Source: DATATJ01 sp963789075
GTDB taxonomy: Bacteria; Acidobacteriota; Vicinamibacteria; Vicinamibacterales; CAVVIG01
Reading direction: 5' to 3'
Length of the DNA stretch: 64,000 nt
Assembly (NCBI GenBank): GCA_963789075.1
Contig: CAWBJQ010000003.1
Coordinates: forward strand, 310,001-374,000
The notes below the pieces were generated by a model that worked only from the letters and a program-made list of their open reading frames with translations, was not told where the DNA came from and made no database searches. The position numbers and the translations under genes were made by a program. Shown piece after piece: positions 47,512-57,192 of this stretch (position 1 is the first letter of the stretch; every line of letters starts with the position of its first letter).

Positions 47512-50391
47512 CTAGAAGTCGATGCTGAAGCCAAGCTTGATGATCCGCGGCGAGATGATCGCGGTCGGCAGACGCCACGTCGAGCCTACCGCGGCCCCGA
47601 CCGAGGTCGGCGTGTAGCGGTTGGTGAGGTTGAACAGGTCGATCTCTGGGGTGATCCGGCGTGGTCCAAACCGGAAGGCCCGCGAGATCCGCATGTCGAG
47701 CAGGGTCACCGCCGGCAGCCGTTCGTCGCCGCGGTCGCTCAGGAACACGGTCTGGCTGCCGCGGATCAAACCGGTTCCGCAGTTTGCCGTGCAGGTGGTC
47801 GCGAACGCCGCCTTGGTCACCGAGTACGTGGAGACGTACGGATAACCGCTGTTCGACACCAGCGTGCCGGCGATGTTGATCGCACCGGGCGCCTCGTAGC
47901 TGCCCGACAGGCGGAACGCGATCGGCGAGTCGTTGCCAACGATGCCGTTCGAGAACGCAGTGAGATTCGGATCGTTCAGGTCCGTGGTCGTCGACTGGCC
48001 ACTGCCGGTGCCGCTGTTCTGATTCAGGCCGCCCGTGTTCTTGCCGAGCGTCAAGCCCGCCACCATCTGCCAGCGGTGCGAGAACCGCTTGCTCGCCGTG
48101 ATGTCGACGCCGTTGTACACGGTGTCGAGATACGGCTGGTTGTCGAGAATGTTGTTCGTCGTCGCGAGGAGCGCCGTCGAGTTGAGGTTGTACAGCGTGG
48201 CCGTCGTGGGGCCGTTCGGGCCGTTCGGGATGCTGACTGTTGCGGCCGTGTAATCAGCCGGTGTTACCGCCGTGTTCCGCGTGCCGATCTGGTTGCGGTT
48301 CGTGCGGTGGTAGTACATCACGCCGACGCGCATGTCGGTCATGATCTGGTGCTCGATGCCCGCGGTGATCTCGTCCGAGAACGGCCAGCTCGGCCCGTTG
48401 GGCCCCGCGTAGTGCACGCTCAAGCCGGGGAACGCCGCGCAGTTCGTGATCTCGCTCGCTTGCGGAATGCCGTCGCCGTTCGGGTCGGTCCAGGTGCACG
48501 ACCGGGAGACCGCCGAGAACGGGTTGACGTTCGTCACGCGATCGATGCCCACCTGCAGGCCGTAGCGGCTGTAGCTCGCTTTCAGTGCGGTCTGCCCGTC
48601 GCCCATCGGGTCGTAGACGAGGCCCGTCCGCCAGACGAACAGGTTCTGCCTGATCGGGTTCGATTCGGGAATCGAGAGCGCTCCGATGTACTGGCCGGCG
48701 GGGTTCGACTGCGCCGGCAGGGTGCCGAGATTGTGATCGTAGCGCACGCCCAGGTTCAACGTCAGGTGATTGGCCGCCGTCCACGTGTCCTGCAGGAAGA
48801 GCCCGGTCTCCTTGCTGATGTTCACGTTCTCGGCCGGCGTGTTGTATTCATTGATCGACGTCGCCTTGCCGTTGGTGTATTCGAGGTACGCATCGTTTAG
48901 GACGTCGTACTTGTCGTCGAAGTACAGCCGCGCGAACTGCACGCCGCCTTTGAACAGGTGATCGCCGCCCCAGCCCGATTTCGTGTACGAGAGGACGTTG
49001 TCCCACTCGGTGCGCGAGTTCGGCTGATACTCCTGCCGCGCCGCCGCGCCCGTGGCGGTGTTCAAGACCGAATCCTCGACACGATACGCGGTCGAGGGGG
49101 TGCCGGGTTGATAGTTGTAGTCGGTCTCGCCCTTCATAATGCTGAAGGAGGACTCGAACACCGTCTTGTTGTGGATGCCGGTGTATTTCCCTTGCGCTGA
49201 ATACGCCGGATTCGTCTGGACGAGCGACGCGATGTCGGCCGCGAACTGGTTTGTGTCGCGCCGATGGCCGCGGATCTTGTTGTTCCAGTTGTAGGAGAAG
49301 GTCATCTTCTGGTTCGACGTCGCCGAGAACACGCCCTTGCCCGAATAGTTCTTCAGGGTGTTGTCGTCGATCGCCTGGGTCCCGTCGATGTTCTTCGCGT
49401 TCACGAGCTTGTTCACCGTCCACCGGCGGATCGAGCCGTTGACCCACAACCGATCCTGGATCACGGCGCCGCCGCCCGCCAGGTTGAAGTCGTAGGTCGT
49501 CAGCGTCGGATTGCCGAGGAACGTCGGTGGCAGGACGCCTGCCGCCTTCCCGGCCGCAAGGTTGTCGCTCTCGAGACAGCCCGGCGTGACCTGGGTCGTC
49601 GACGCGCAGCCGTTCGAGTAGTTGTACTTCGTATTGCCACGCCACTTGTTGCCGGCGTCCTTGGTGACCATGTTGATCGACACGCCGCCGACCATCACTT
49701 CCGCCGGAATCGCCGACGTCATGTAGTTCACTTCTTCGAACATCCCCTGGTCGTAGTACAGCATCGTCGCGCCTCCGCCGCCGCCCGGCCAGTTCACCGA
49801 GGTGCCGTCGATGTTGTAGCTGACGTCGTTGGTGCTCGAGCCGTGCGAAGAGAGCGAGCTCTGCTGCATCGACTGCGTGCCGCCGACGTCATATGTCGAT
49901 ACGGCGACGCCTGGGATGATCTTCGCGACCGACCAGGGATCGCGTCCGGACGGAATGCCTTCGAGAATCTCCTGGTTCATGATCGTCTGCTGGAGATTCG
50001 ATTTCGTGTCAACGGTCGGCGACTGGCCGGTGACGGTGATCGTCTCGCTGACGCTGCCGACTTCCAGCTTCGCGCCGACGGTGGCGACGAACCCAGCGTC
50101 GATCTTGATGTCGTTGCGGTCAACGGTCTTGAATCCCTGCAGCTCGAACTTGACGCGATAGTTGCCCGGCGGCAGCCGATCGAATCGGAACGCTCCGTTC
50201 GAGTCCGTCGTCTGAGTTTGTACGCCCCCGATGAGCTTGTCGCCAGACACCGAGACGGTGACCCCTGGCAGAATGGCGCCGCTGGCGTCTGTGGCGACGC
50301 CTGTGATGGAACCGGTGAGACCTTGCGCCCAAGCGCTCGGCGCGGCGAGCACGCATATTGCGGCAATCAAAAGCCGATGCAGAAGCTTCAT
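47512..50391 (-). CDS. TonB-dependent receptor, Oar-like with carboxypeptidase-regulatory domain
   Basis: This intact 959-residue outer-membrane receptor has a signal peptide ending at PSAWAQ. Residues 25-105 form the CarboxypepD_reg domain (GSITGVATDASGAILPGVTV). The plug domain includes GIPSGRDPWSVAKIIPGVAV, and the barrel ends in PRIIKLGFSIDF. The RBS AGGAGAGG lies upstream. Such receptors import large molecules or act in adhesion; the substrate is unknown. It is divergent from the DUF1592 operon. Confidence 0.92.
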   Translation of the reverse strand: MKLLHRLLIAAICVLAAPSAWAQGLTGSITGVATDASGAILPGVTVSVSGDKLIGGVQTQTTDSNGAFRFDRLPPGNYRVKFELQGFKTVDRNDIKIDAGFVATVGAKLEVGSVSETITVTGQSPTVDTKSNLQQTIMNQEILEGIPSGRDPWSVAKIIPGVAVSTYDVGGTQSMQQSSLSSHGSSTNDVSYNIDGTSVNWPGGGGGATMLYYDQGMFEEVNYMTSAIPAEVMVGGVSINMVTKDAGNKWRGNTKYNYSNGCASTTQVTPGCLESDNLAAGKAAGVLPPTFLGNPTLTTYDFNLAGGGAVIQDRLWVNGSIRRWTVNKLVNAKNIDGTQAIDDNTLKNYSGKGVFSATSNQKMTFSYNWNNKIRGHRRDTNQFAADIASLVQTNPAYSAQGKYTGIHNKTVFESSFSIMKGETDYNYQPGTPSTAYRVEDSVLNTATGAAARQEYQPNSRTEWDNVLSYTKSGWGGDHLFKGGVQFARLYFDDKYDVLNDAYLEYTNGKATSINEYNTPAENVNISKETGLFLQDTWTAANHLTLNLGVRYDHNLGTLPAQSNPAGQYIGALSIPESNPIRQNLFVWRTGLVYDPMGDGQTALKASYSRYGLQVGIDRVTNVNPFSAVSRSCTWTDPNGDGIPQASEITNCAAFPGLSVHYAGPNGPSWPFSDEITAGIEHQIMTDMRVGVMYYHRTNRNQIGTRNTAVTPADYTAATVSIPNGPNGPTTATLYNLNSTALLATTNNILDNQPYLDTVYNGVDITASKRFSHRWQMVAGLTLGKNTGGLNQNSGTGSGQSTTTDLNDPNLTAFSNGIVGNDSPIAFRLSGSYEAPGAINIAGTLVSNSGYPYVSTYSVTKAAFATTCTANCGTGLIRGSQTVFLSDRGDERLPAVTLLDMRISRAFRFGPRRITPEIDLFNLTNRYTPTSVGAAVGSTWRLPTAIISPRIIKLGFSIDF

Positions 50392-50717
50392 AACCTCTCC
50401 TCACATTCCCTGCGGTGGCAATTTTGATGAGAGCAACCGATTTCTCAGAGATTGGCGGAGAGCATATACGCGATACGGACGGCCGGGACAGACTTTCTCG
50501 TGCTCTTAGGCGCAGAAGGGCGAGGTTATCCAAGAATTTGACTAAACGACGCGTGTCGAGCGCGAAAAGCGGACACTCTCGGCTAAAGATACAAGCGATG
50601 ACAAGTGATGACTTTAAAGTGCATCGAATAAGGGCCTCGTTGTCGGCAATCACCATATACTGAACGGGGTGCGCCCTTGCGCGCCGCCACCCTTGGGACG
50701 AGGCCCAATTGCCAAGC
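50392..50717. other. Divergent intergenic region
   Basis: This 326-bp gap separates the receptor gene from the DUF1592 operon. It has a lower-GC centre than its flanks, fitting two divergent promoters, but I see no clear hexamers, repeats or small gene. No further function can be assigned. Confidence 0.4.
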
Positions 50718-53171
50718 ATGTCGAGGATCGCGTCCGTGTTTCTGGCCACGGCGGTCATGGCGACAGGCCTCGGTCTGTCGGCGGACACTCGCGCCACCCA
50801 CCAAGGCGCGCAGGCCAAGCCCCAAGCGCCCCCGCTTGCCGTGGCCCACACCCCGACCACGATGTCGGTGGAGGCCCAGAACAAGCTCGTCTCTTACTAC
50901 TGCACCAGCTGTCACGACGATGAAGGCAAGACCGGCGGCTTGACGCTCGAGCACTTCGACGCGGCGCACGCCGACCAGCAGGCCCAAATCGCTGAAAAAA
51001 TGATCCGCAAGCTGCGGGCGGGCATGATGCCGCCGCCGGCCGTGAAGGAGCGCCCCGACACCCCGACGGAGCAGGCGTTCGCCGAGGCGCTGGAAACGCG
51101 CATCGATGCCGCCGCGAAGCTCGATCCGAATCCGGGCTGGCGGCCGTTTCAGCGTCTGAACCGCGCGGAGTACGCGCGCGCGGTGAAGGATATTTTCGAC
51201 ATCGACATCGACGTCACGGCGTTCCTTCCGCCCGATTCGATCAGCAACGGCTTCGACAACGTCGCCGACGCGCAGTCGTTTTCGCCCGCGTTGATGGAAG
51301 GCTACCTGCGCGCGGCGAGCAAGGTGACCTCGCTCGCGGTTGGCGATCGCGATGCGCAGACGACAGAAGCGCACTATCGTGTGCCGAAGACCGCGTCGCA
51401 GCTCGACCGCGTCGACGGCGCGCCGCTCGGCACGCGCGGTGGATTGTCGGTGATGCACGTGTTTCCGGCCGACGGCGACTATGCGTTCCGGATGGATCTG
51501 CACGGCAACGCGTGCGGCTTCCTGTTTGGCGCTCCCACCGACGGCGAGCAGCTCGAAGTGTCGATCGACGGCGCGCGCCAGGCGCTGCTGCCCATCGATC
51601 CGAAAATGGCGGACCTGACCGACTCGCTGACGCTGAAGACGCCGGCGGTGCACGTCACGGCCGGAGCGCATCGCGTGACCGCGGCGTTCCTGCAGCGGTT
51701 CGAGGGGCCGGTCAACGATCTGATTGCGCCGATCGAGCGCACGCTCGCCGACACGCAGATCGGCGTCGCGTACGGCATCACGACGCTGCCGCATCTCAAG
51801 GATCTCAGCATCATCGGTCCACAGCGCGTCACGGGCGTGTCCGAGACGGCGAGTCGTCGCCGGATTTTTTCCTGCCGTCCCGAATCGGCCGCGCAGGAAA
51901 CGCCGTGCGCGGCGCAGATTCTCAAGCGGGTGGCGTCGCAGGCGTTCCGGCGTCCCGTCGGCGCCGACGACTTCGAGGGCCTGATGCATTTCTATCAGGC
52001 CGGGCGCAAGGAGCGCGACTTCGAGTACGGCGTCTCGTCGATGCTCGAGGCGATTCTCGCAAGCCCGCAATTCCTCTTCCGGCTCGAGGCGGCACCCGCT
52101 CACCAGGCAACGGGCGCGACGGCGCGGATCAACGATCTGGAGCTGGCGTCGCGCCTCTCGTATTTCCTCTGGGCGGCCGCGCCAGACACGACGCTCCTGA
52201 ATCTCGCCGCGCAGAACAAGCTGAGTGCACCTGGCATGCTCGACAAGCAGGTCCAGCGCATGATGCTCGCGCCGGCAGCCGATGCGCTCTCGACGCGATT
52301 TGCGGCGCAGTGGCTGCGACTGAACGACGTCGACAACATGCTGCCCGACGCACTGCTGTATCCGTACTACGACCAGAAGCTCGGCGACGATTTCAAGCGG
52401 GAGACCGAGCTCTTCTTCGCCAGCCTCGTGCGCGAGGATCGCAGCGTCCTCGATCTGCTCACGGCGGACTACACGTACGTGAACGAGCGCATCGCGACGC
52501 ACTACGGCATCCCGAACATCACCGGCAACGAGTTCCAGCGCGTCACGGTCCCCGAGTACCGGCGCGGCCTGCTTGGGCAGGGGAGCATCCTCGTGCTGAC
52601 ATCGGTCGCGGATCGGACGTCGCCGGTGATGCGCGGCAAGTGGATCATGGAAGTGCTGCTCGGGTCGCCGCCGCCGCCGCCGCCGCCGAACGTGCCGGCG
52701 CTCGAGGCGACCAAAGGTTCAGCGGGCGGCAAACTGCTCACCGTGCGCGAGCGCATGGAAGAGCATCGGAAGAACCCGGCGTGCGCATCGTGCCATCGCG
52801 TGATCGACCCGCTCGGCCTGGCGCTCGAGAATTTCGACCCGACCGGCAAGTACCGCATCAAGGACAACGAGATGCCGGTCGATTCGTCCGGCGTGATGTA
52901 CGACGGCACCCAGCTCGATGGCCCCGCGGGGCTGCGCAACGGCCTGCTGAAGCACAAAGACGTGTTTCTGCAGACCTTCACCGAGAATCTCATGACGTAC
53001 GCGCTCGGCCGCCGCGTCGAGTTCTACGACATGCCGACGGTGCGCGCGATCGTACGCGACGCCGCGCGCCACGATTACAAGTTCTCGTCGTTCATCTCGG
53101 GGATCGTCAAGAGCGGCGCGTTCCAGACGATGAAGAACAGCGCGGTCGAGACCGTGGCGATGGAGAAATAA
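50718..53171 (+). CDS. DUF1592/DUF1588/DUF1585 c-type-cytochrome-like secreted protein
   Basis: This 817-residue protein has a signal peptide and the multidomain order DUF1587, DUF1595, DUF1592, DUF1588 and DUF1585. Haem motifs are CTSCH near the N terminus and CASCH near residue 690, suggesting a periplasmic haem protein. The function is unknown; proteins like it are abundant in Planctomycetes and Acidobacteria and are suspected in polysaccharide or redox metabolism. I prefer the ATG at 50718 to a TTG nine bases upstream. The next gene follows after five bases. Confidence 0.9.
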   Translation: MSRIASVFLATAVMATGLGLSADTRATHQGAQAKPQAPPLAVAHTPTTMSVEAQNKLVSYYCTSCHDDEGKTGGLTLEHFDAAHADQQAQIAEKMIRKLRAGMMPPPAVKERPDTPTEQAFAEALETRIDAAAKLDPNPGWRPFQRLNRAEYARAVKDIFDIDIDVTAFLPPDSISNGFDNVADAQSFSPALMEGYLRAASKVTSLAVGDRDAQTTEAHYRVPKTASQLDRVDGAPLGTRGGLSVMHVFPADGDYAFRMDLHGNACGFLFGAPTDGEQLEVSIDGARQALLPIDPKMADLTDSLTLKTPAVHVTAGAHRVTAAFLQRFEGPVNDLIAPIERTLADTQIGVAYGITTLPHLKDLSIIGPQRVTGVSETASRRRIFSCRPESAAQETPCAAQILKRVASQAFRRPVGADDFEGLMHFYQAGRKERDFEYGVSSMLEAILASPQFLFRLEAAPAHQATGATARINDLELASRLSYFLWAAAPDTTLLNLAAQNKLSAPGMLDKQVQRMMLAPAADALSTRFAAQWLRLNDVDNMLPDALLYPYYDQKLGDDFKRETELFFASLVREDRSVLDLLTADYTYVNERIATHYGIPNITGNEFQRVTVPEYRRGLLGQGSILVLTSVADRTSPVMRGKWIMEVLLGSPPPPPPPNVPALEATKGSAGGKLLTVRERMEEHRKNPACASCHRVIDPLGLALENFDPTGKYRIKDNEMPVDSSGVMYDGTQLDGPAGLRNGLLKHKDVFLQTFTENLMTYALGRRVEFYDMPTVRAIVRDAARHDYKFSSFISGIVKSGAFQTMKNSAVETVAMEK

Positions 53172-53176
53172 AGCCG

Positions 53177-54592
53177 ATGTACAACACCAGAAAGCATCTT
53201 CCCCGGCGCACGGTGCTGAAGGGGCTCGGCGTCACGGTCGCGCTGCCGCTGCTCGACGCGATGGTGCCGGCCGGAACCGCCTGGGCGCGGGAAGCCCCGG
53301 CTGCCAGCGCTCGCAAGATGCGGTTCGTCGCCATGGAAATGGTCCACGGCGCGGCAGGCAGCACGGCGATCGGCGCGAAGAAGCATCTGTGGTCGCCGGC
53401 CGACGACGGGTCGAGCTTCGATCTGAGCCCGACGAGCCTGGTGGCGCTCGAGCCGTACCGGGATTACCTCACGATCATCAGCAACACGGACGTGCGGAAC
53501 GCCGAGGCCTTCACACCGCCCGAGATCGGCGGCGATCACTTCCGATCGGCCGCGGTGTTCCTCACGCAGTCGCATCCGCATCAGACTCAGGGGTCTGACT
53601 TGCACGCGGGGGTGTCGCTCGATCAGATCTACGCGAAGCAGTTCGGCCAGGACACGCCGATCCCCTCGATGCAGCTGTGCATCGAGAACGTCGATCAGGC
53701 TGGCGGCTGCTTCTACGGCTACTCGTGCGCGTACACGGACTCGATCAGCTGGTCGACGCCGGAGGATCCGCTCCCGATGATGCGCGATCCGCGCGCCGTT
53801 TTCGATCAGCTGTTCGGCGTCGGCGCCACACCGGAAGCGCGCGCGAACAGGCGCCGCAAGGATCAGAGCATTCTCGACTGGATCGGCGATTCGGTGAAGC
53901 GGCTGCAGTCGGGGCTGGGGCCGGCCGATCGCGCGCGGCTCAACGACTATCTGACCGACGTCCGCGAGATCGAGCGCCGTATCCAGAAGGTGGAAGCGCG
54001 CAATTCGAGCGGCGAGGCGCGCGAGCTGCCCGCCGCGCCCATCGGCGTACCCGATGCCTACGACGAGCACGTCAAGCTGATGTTCGACCTCCAGGCGGTC
54101 GCGTTCGCGGCCGATGTGACCCGCGTCTTTGCCTTCAAGCTGAGCCGCGATGTGTCCAACCGCGTGTATCCGGAAACCGGCGTCACCACCGGCTTCCACA
54201 TCGCCTCGCACCACAACGATCGCGAGGATCGCATTCTGGATTTCGCCAAGATCAACAAGTACCACGTCAGCCTGGTGCCGTACTTCCTCGAGAAGCTGAA
54301 GAACACTCCGGACGGCGACGGTAGCCTTCTCGACAACTCGGTGATCCTGTACGGATCGCCGATGGGCAATCCGAACGTGCACAACCACAAACGCTGCCCG
54401 CTGTTCCTCGCCGGCCACGGCGCCGGCCGGTTGAAAGGGAACCTGCACATCACGGCGCCGGATGGCACGCCGATGGCGAACGCGATGCTCTCGGTGCTGC
54501 AGACGCTCGGCGCGGATGTCGAAACGTTCGGCGATGCGACCGGACGACTCGACCTGAACGCCGCGCCCGCTGCCACCGTGGCGCAGGCGTAG
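53177..54592 (+). CDS. DUF1552 protein with twin-arginine signal
   Basis: This 471-residue protein starts at an ATG at 53177 with the Tat-like leader PRRTVLKGLGVTVALPLLDA. The remainder is the DUF1552 domain (RFVAMEMVHG, IEKTDVRNAE-like core, SILDWIGDSVKRLQ, GNPNVHNHKRCPLFLAGHG). It invariably pairs with DUF1592 proteins. It may act with the cytochrome in the periplasm; no reaction is known. It is the second gene of the operon, in a frame that also reads long non-coding sequence upstream, so I set the start by homology. Confidence 0.9.
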   Translation: MYNTRKHLPRRTVLKGLGVTVALPLLDAMVPAGTAWAREAPAASARKMRFVAMEMVHGAAGSTAIGAKKHLWSPADDGSSFDLSPTSLVALEPYRDYLTIISNTDVRNAEAFTPPEIGGDHFRSAAVFLTQSHPHQTQGSDLHAGVSLDQIYAKQFGQDTPIPSMQLCIENVDQAGGCFYGYSCAYTDSISWSTPEDPLPMMRDPRAVFDQLFGVGATPEARANRRRKDQSILDWIGDSVKRLQSGLGPADRARLNDYLTDVREIERRIQKVEARNSSGEARELPAAPIGVPDAYDEHVKLMFDLQAVAFAADVTRVFAFKLSRDVSNRVYPETGVTTGFHIASHHNDREDRILDFAKINKYHVSLVPYFLEKLKNTPDGDGSLLDNSVILYGSPMGNPNVHNHKRCPLFLAGHGAGRLKGNLHITAPDGTPMANAMLSVLQTLGADVETFGDATGRLDLNAAPAATVAQA

Positions 54593-54610
54593 AGAGGCAA
54601 GGAAAATCGA

Positions 54611-56353
54611 ATGATGCGCGGACACACCATCGTCGGCGGCTCGATTGCGGCACTGTCTTTGTCGGCGTTTCTCGGCGCTGCAGCGCCCGCCTCCTCGATC
54701 GCCGACGCGGCGATGCGGCACGATGCCGCGGCGGTGCGCACGCTGATCGCCGAACATGGCGACGTCAACGCCACGCAGGGCGACGGCATGACCGCGCTGC
54801 ACTGGGCCGCGTCGCAGGCCGACGCAGACCTGGTGACGGCGCTGCTGCACGCCGGCGCCGACGTCAACAAGACGACCAGGCTCGGCGGATACGAGCCGCT
54901 GCACCTCGCCGCGCAGGTGGGGGCCGCGCCTGTGATCGATCTGCTCGTGGCCGCCGGCGCGCGCGTCGGGGCGCCGACCTCGACCGGCGCGACGCCGCTG
55001 ATGCTGGCGGCGACGTCCGGCCGCACCGAGGCGGTGAAGGCGCTGCTCGATCACGGCGCCGATCCGAACGCCACCGAGTCGAGCAGCAAGGAGACGGCGT
55101 TGATGTTCGCCGCCGCCGCCGACCGCGCGGATGTTGCAGCGCTGCTGCTGCAGCGCGGCGCGCGCCCTGAGCTGATCACGACAGTCACCGACTTCTCCGA
55201 CGCGACTGCCCCTGAAGTGCGCCTGCAGGATGAACTTCGTGAGAAGGAAACGGCCAAGGCGGCGGCCGCCGCCGCGGCCAAGGGGGAGAAACCTCCAGCG
55301 CCGCCGCCGCCGGCCTTTGGCGCTCGCGGCACGGGAGTGGCGGGCGTCACGCGCGGGTACACATACGAGGAGCTCGTCGGGAAACAGGGCGGCCTCACGG
55401 CGCTTCACCTCGCCGCGCGTCAAGGCGCGAGCCGTACGGTGCAGGCGCTCATCGCAGGCGGTGCGAACGTCAACGAGGTCTCGGCCGACGGGACGACGCC
55501 GCTCGTCATATCCACCATCAACGGTCAGCTCGACATCGCGAAGTACCTGCTCGAGCACGGCGCGAGTCCGACGCTGGGCACGGACGCCGGCATGACGCCG
55601 CTCTTCGCGGCGCTGAACATCGAGTGGGCGCCGAAGTCGTTCTACCCGCAGCCGCGCGCCCAACTGGAACAGCACACGGGCTACCTCGATCTCATGAGGG
55701 AGCTGCTCGATAAAGGCGCCGACCCGAACACCCGCCTGAAGCGGAAAATCTGGTATACGCAGTACAACTTCGACTTGCTGCGCGTGGATGAAACGGGCGC
55801 GACGCCGTTCTGGCGCGCCGCATATGCGAGCGATATCGCCGCCATGAAGCTCCTGCTGGAGTACGGCGCCGATCCGAATATCCCGACGACGAAGCCGGCC
55901 GGCCGCGTGCGGGGCGTCGAGGTCGATCGAGAAGCCGATCTGAAGGATGTCTCCAAGCAGCCGCCAGTACCGGTCGGCGGCCCTGGCATTCCGCCGCTGC
56001 TGGCCGCCGCCGGCGCCGGCTACGGCGAAGGGTTTGCCGCCAACGCGCACCGCTTCGCACCCACCGGCATGCTCGCCGCCGTCAAGTTCCTGATCGAAGA
56101 CGTGGGCGCCGACGTGAACGTGCAGGATTCCGAAGGCAACACCGCGATCCACAACGCCGCGTCGCGGGGCGACAACGAGATGATCGAGTACCTCGTCTCG
56201 AAGGGCGGCGATCCGAAGGCCGTCAACCGCGGCGGCAGAACGACGGTCGACATGGCGAACGGGCCCGTGCAAAGAACGCAGCCGTACCCCGACACGATCA
56301 AGCTCCTCGAGAGCCTGGGCGCCAAGAACAATCACAAGTGCGTCTCCTGCTGA
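54611..56353 (+). CDS. Secreted ankyrin-repeat protein
   Basis: This 580-residue protein has an N-terminal signal peptide (roughly residues 1-28) and about eight or nine ankyrin repeats. Examples are GMTALHWAASQADADLV, GYEPLHLAAQVGAAPVID and GATPLMLAATSGRTEAVK. A linker rich in Lys/Ala/Pro (about residues 215-235) separates two repeat blocks. It probably binds partner proteins in the periplasm. It ends the DUF1592-DUF1552 operon, where ankyrin genes are common. Confidence 0.92.
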   Translation: MMRGHTIVGGSIAALSLSAFLGAAAPASSIADAAMRHDAAAVRTLIAEHGDVNATQGDGMTALHWAASQADADLVTALLHAGADVNKTTRLGGYEPLHLAAQVGAAPVIDLLVAAGARVGAPTSTGATPLMLAATSGRTEAVKALLDHGADPNATESSSKETALMFAAAADRADVAALLLQRGARPELITTVTDFSDATAPEVRLQDELREKETAKAAAAAAAKGEKPPAPPPPAFGARGTGVAGVTRGYTYEELVGKQGGLTALHLAARQGASRTVQALIAGGANVNEVSADGTTPLVISTINGQLDIAKYLLEHGASPTLGTDAGMTPLFAALNIEWAPKSFYPQPRAQLEQHTGYLDLMRELLDKGADPNTRLKRKIWYTQYNFDLLRVDETGATPFWRAAYASDIAAMKLLLEYGADPNIPTTKPAGRVRGVEVDREADLKDVSKQPPVPVGGPGIPPLLAAAGAGYGEGFAANAHRFAPTGMLAAVKFLIEDVGADVNVQDSEGNTAIHNAASRGDNEMIEYLVSKGGDPKAVNRGGRTTVDMANGPVQRTQPYPDTIKLLESLGAKNNHKCVSC

Positions 56354-56420
56354 CGCTCGAAGCGTTGTTCCGGACGCCGGTGGCTGGCGCCGCAACATGT
56401 TCGGCGCAGGATTCGCCATT

Positions 56421-56747
56421 GCCAAACCACGAAGTCGCGAAGGGCACGAAGATCATTTGCCACAGAGGCACCGAGGCACGGAGCCGAACCGATTCGACGG
56501 GCCGGCCTGCAGCGCAGGCCGGCTTGCGCGACCGAATCGGGCGGATTCGCGAGCGCTTCTTGTGAACCTGGGGCTCGTGAACCCGCCCGACTCCGGCCGC
56601 GCGCGTCGCAACGCGACGCCCGTCGAATCGGGACCGCGCGTTCCGTCCAACCGACCGACCGTTGCGTGAGGCAAGCGCTCTTCTCCGTGACTCTGTGCCT
56701 CTGTGGCCAATTTTGTTTTCCTTCGTGTTCTTAGTGGTTCCGCTCTA
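56421..56747. repeat. Composite 327-bp hairpin repeat (R4)
   Basis: Outer arms with ACCACGAAGT, CACGAAG and CACAGAGGCAC units at 56421-56482 pair with complementary units at about 56690-56747. The interior holds a perfect ten-base stem (56501-56510/56514-56523) with a three-base loop and several ATTCGGG/CGAATCG motifs. It fills most of the gap between the ankyrin and UBP genes. No gene is seen inside. Confidence 0.7.
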
Positions 56748-56803
56748 GAGCATCACTCGCGCACACCCGAACGCCGTACAATCAAGTTTGAAGGGAGGTC
56801 CTC

Positions 56804-57076
56804 ATGACGGATGGAGCGGCTTGCGCGCACATTCGGAGCGTGACGACGTTGAAGCAGCCCACGCGGCATGTCTGTGAAGAATGCCTGAAGATCCATTCGC
56901 AGTGGGTGCATCTGCGCACGTGCCAGTCGTGCGGCGTGACGCTCTGCTGTGATTCGTCGCCGAACCGGCACGCCAGTCAGCACGCGCGGACGGCGCACCA
57001 TCCGGTGATCATCTCAGCGGAGCCGGGGGAGCGATGGCTGTACTGCTATCCGGACGACTCGTTCGCGGAGTACTGA
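56804..57076 (+). CDS. UBP-type zinc-finger protein
   Basis: This 90-residue protein is a stand-alone UBP-type zinc finger, a fold that in eukaryotes binds the C terminus of ubiquitin. Cys and His ligands are in CAHI, CEECLK, CQSCGVTLCC and the HASQHARTAHHPV segment. The bacterial role is unknown and ubiquitin binding cannot be assumed. It lies between two hairpin repeats. Confidence 0.87.
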   Translation: MTDGAACAHIRSVTTLKQPTRHVCEECLKIHSQWVHLRTCQSCGVTLCCDSSPNRHASQHARTAHHPVIISAEPGERWLYCYPDDSFAEY

Positions 57077-57111
57077 GTGGCGCGTATCGACTGAAAAGGC
57101 CCGTGACGATC

Positions 57112-57187
57112 AACGCTGAAACCGCTGAGACCGCAGAGATTTCGTCATCAACCTGATGCTCCGCGAATTCCGCGTGTTCTGCGTTTC
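57112..57187. repeat. Intergenic hairpin of AACGCTGAA/CGCAGAG-type repeats (R5)
   Basis: The left arm AACGCTGAAACCGCTGAG with CCGCAGAGA pairs with CTCCGCGAATTCCGCG and TTCTGCGTTT on the right. It ends about six bases before the start of the PfkB gene and could affect its translation. Same architecture as R1-R4, with a third unit type. Confidence 0.7.
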
Positions 57188-57192
57188 ACGTC

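Noticed and set aside
53075..56425. Long minus-strand reading frame of 1116 codons
   Set aside because: It is the antisense of the DUF1552 and ankyrin genes, Arg/His-rich and without any family pattern, as expected in GC-rich DNA.
40451..57187. Short repeated units as CRISPR arrays
   Set aside because: Units are 8-10 bases, unevenly spaced, arranged as inverted arms, and no cas gene is present.
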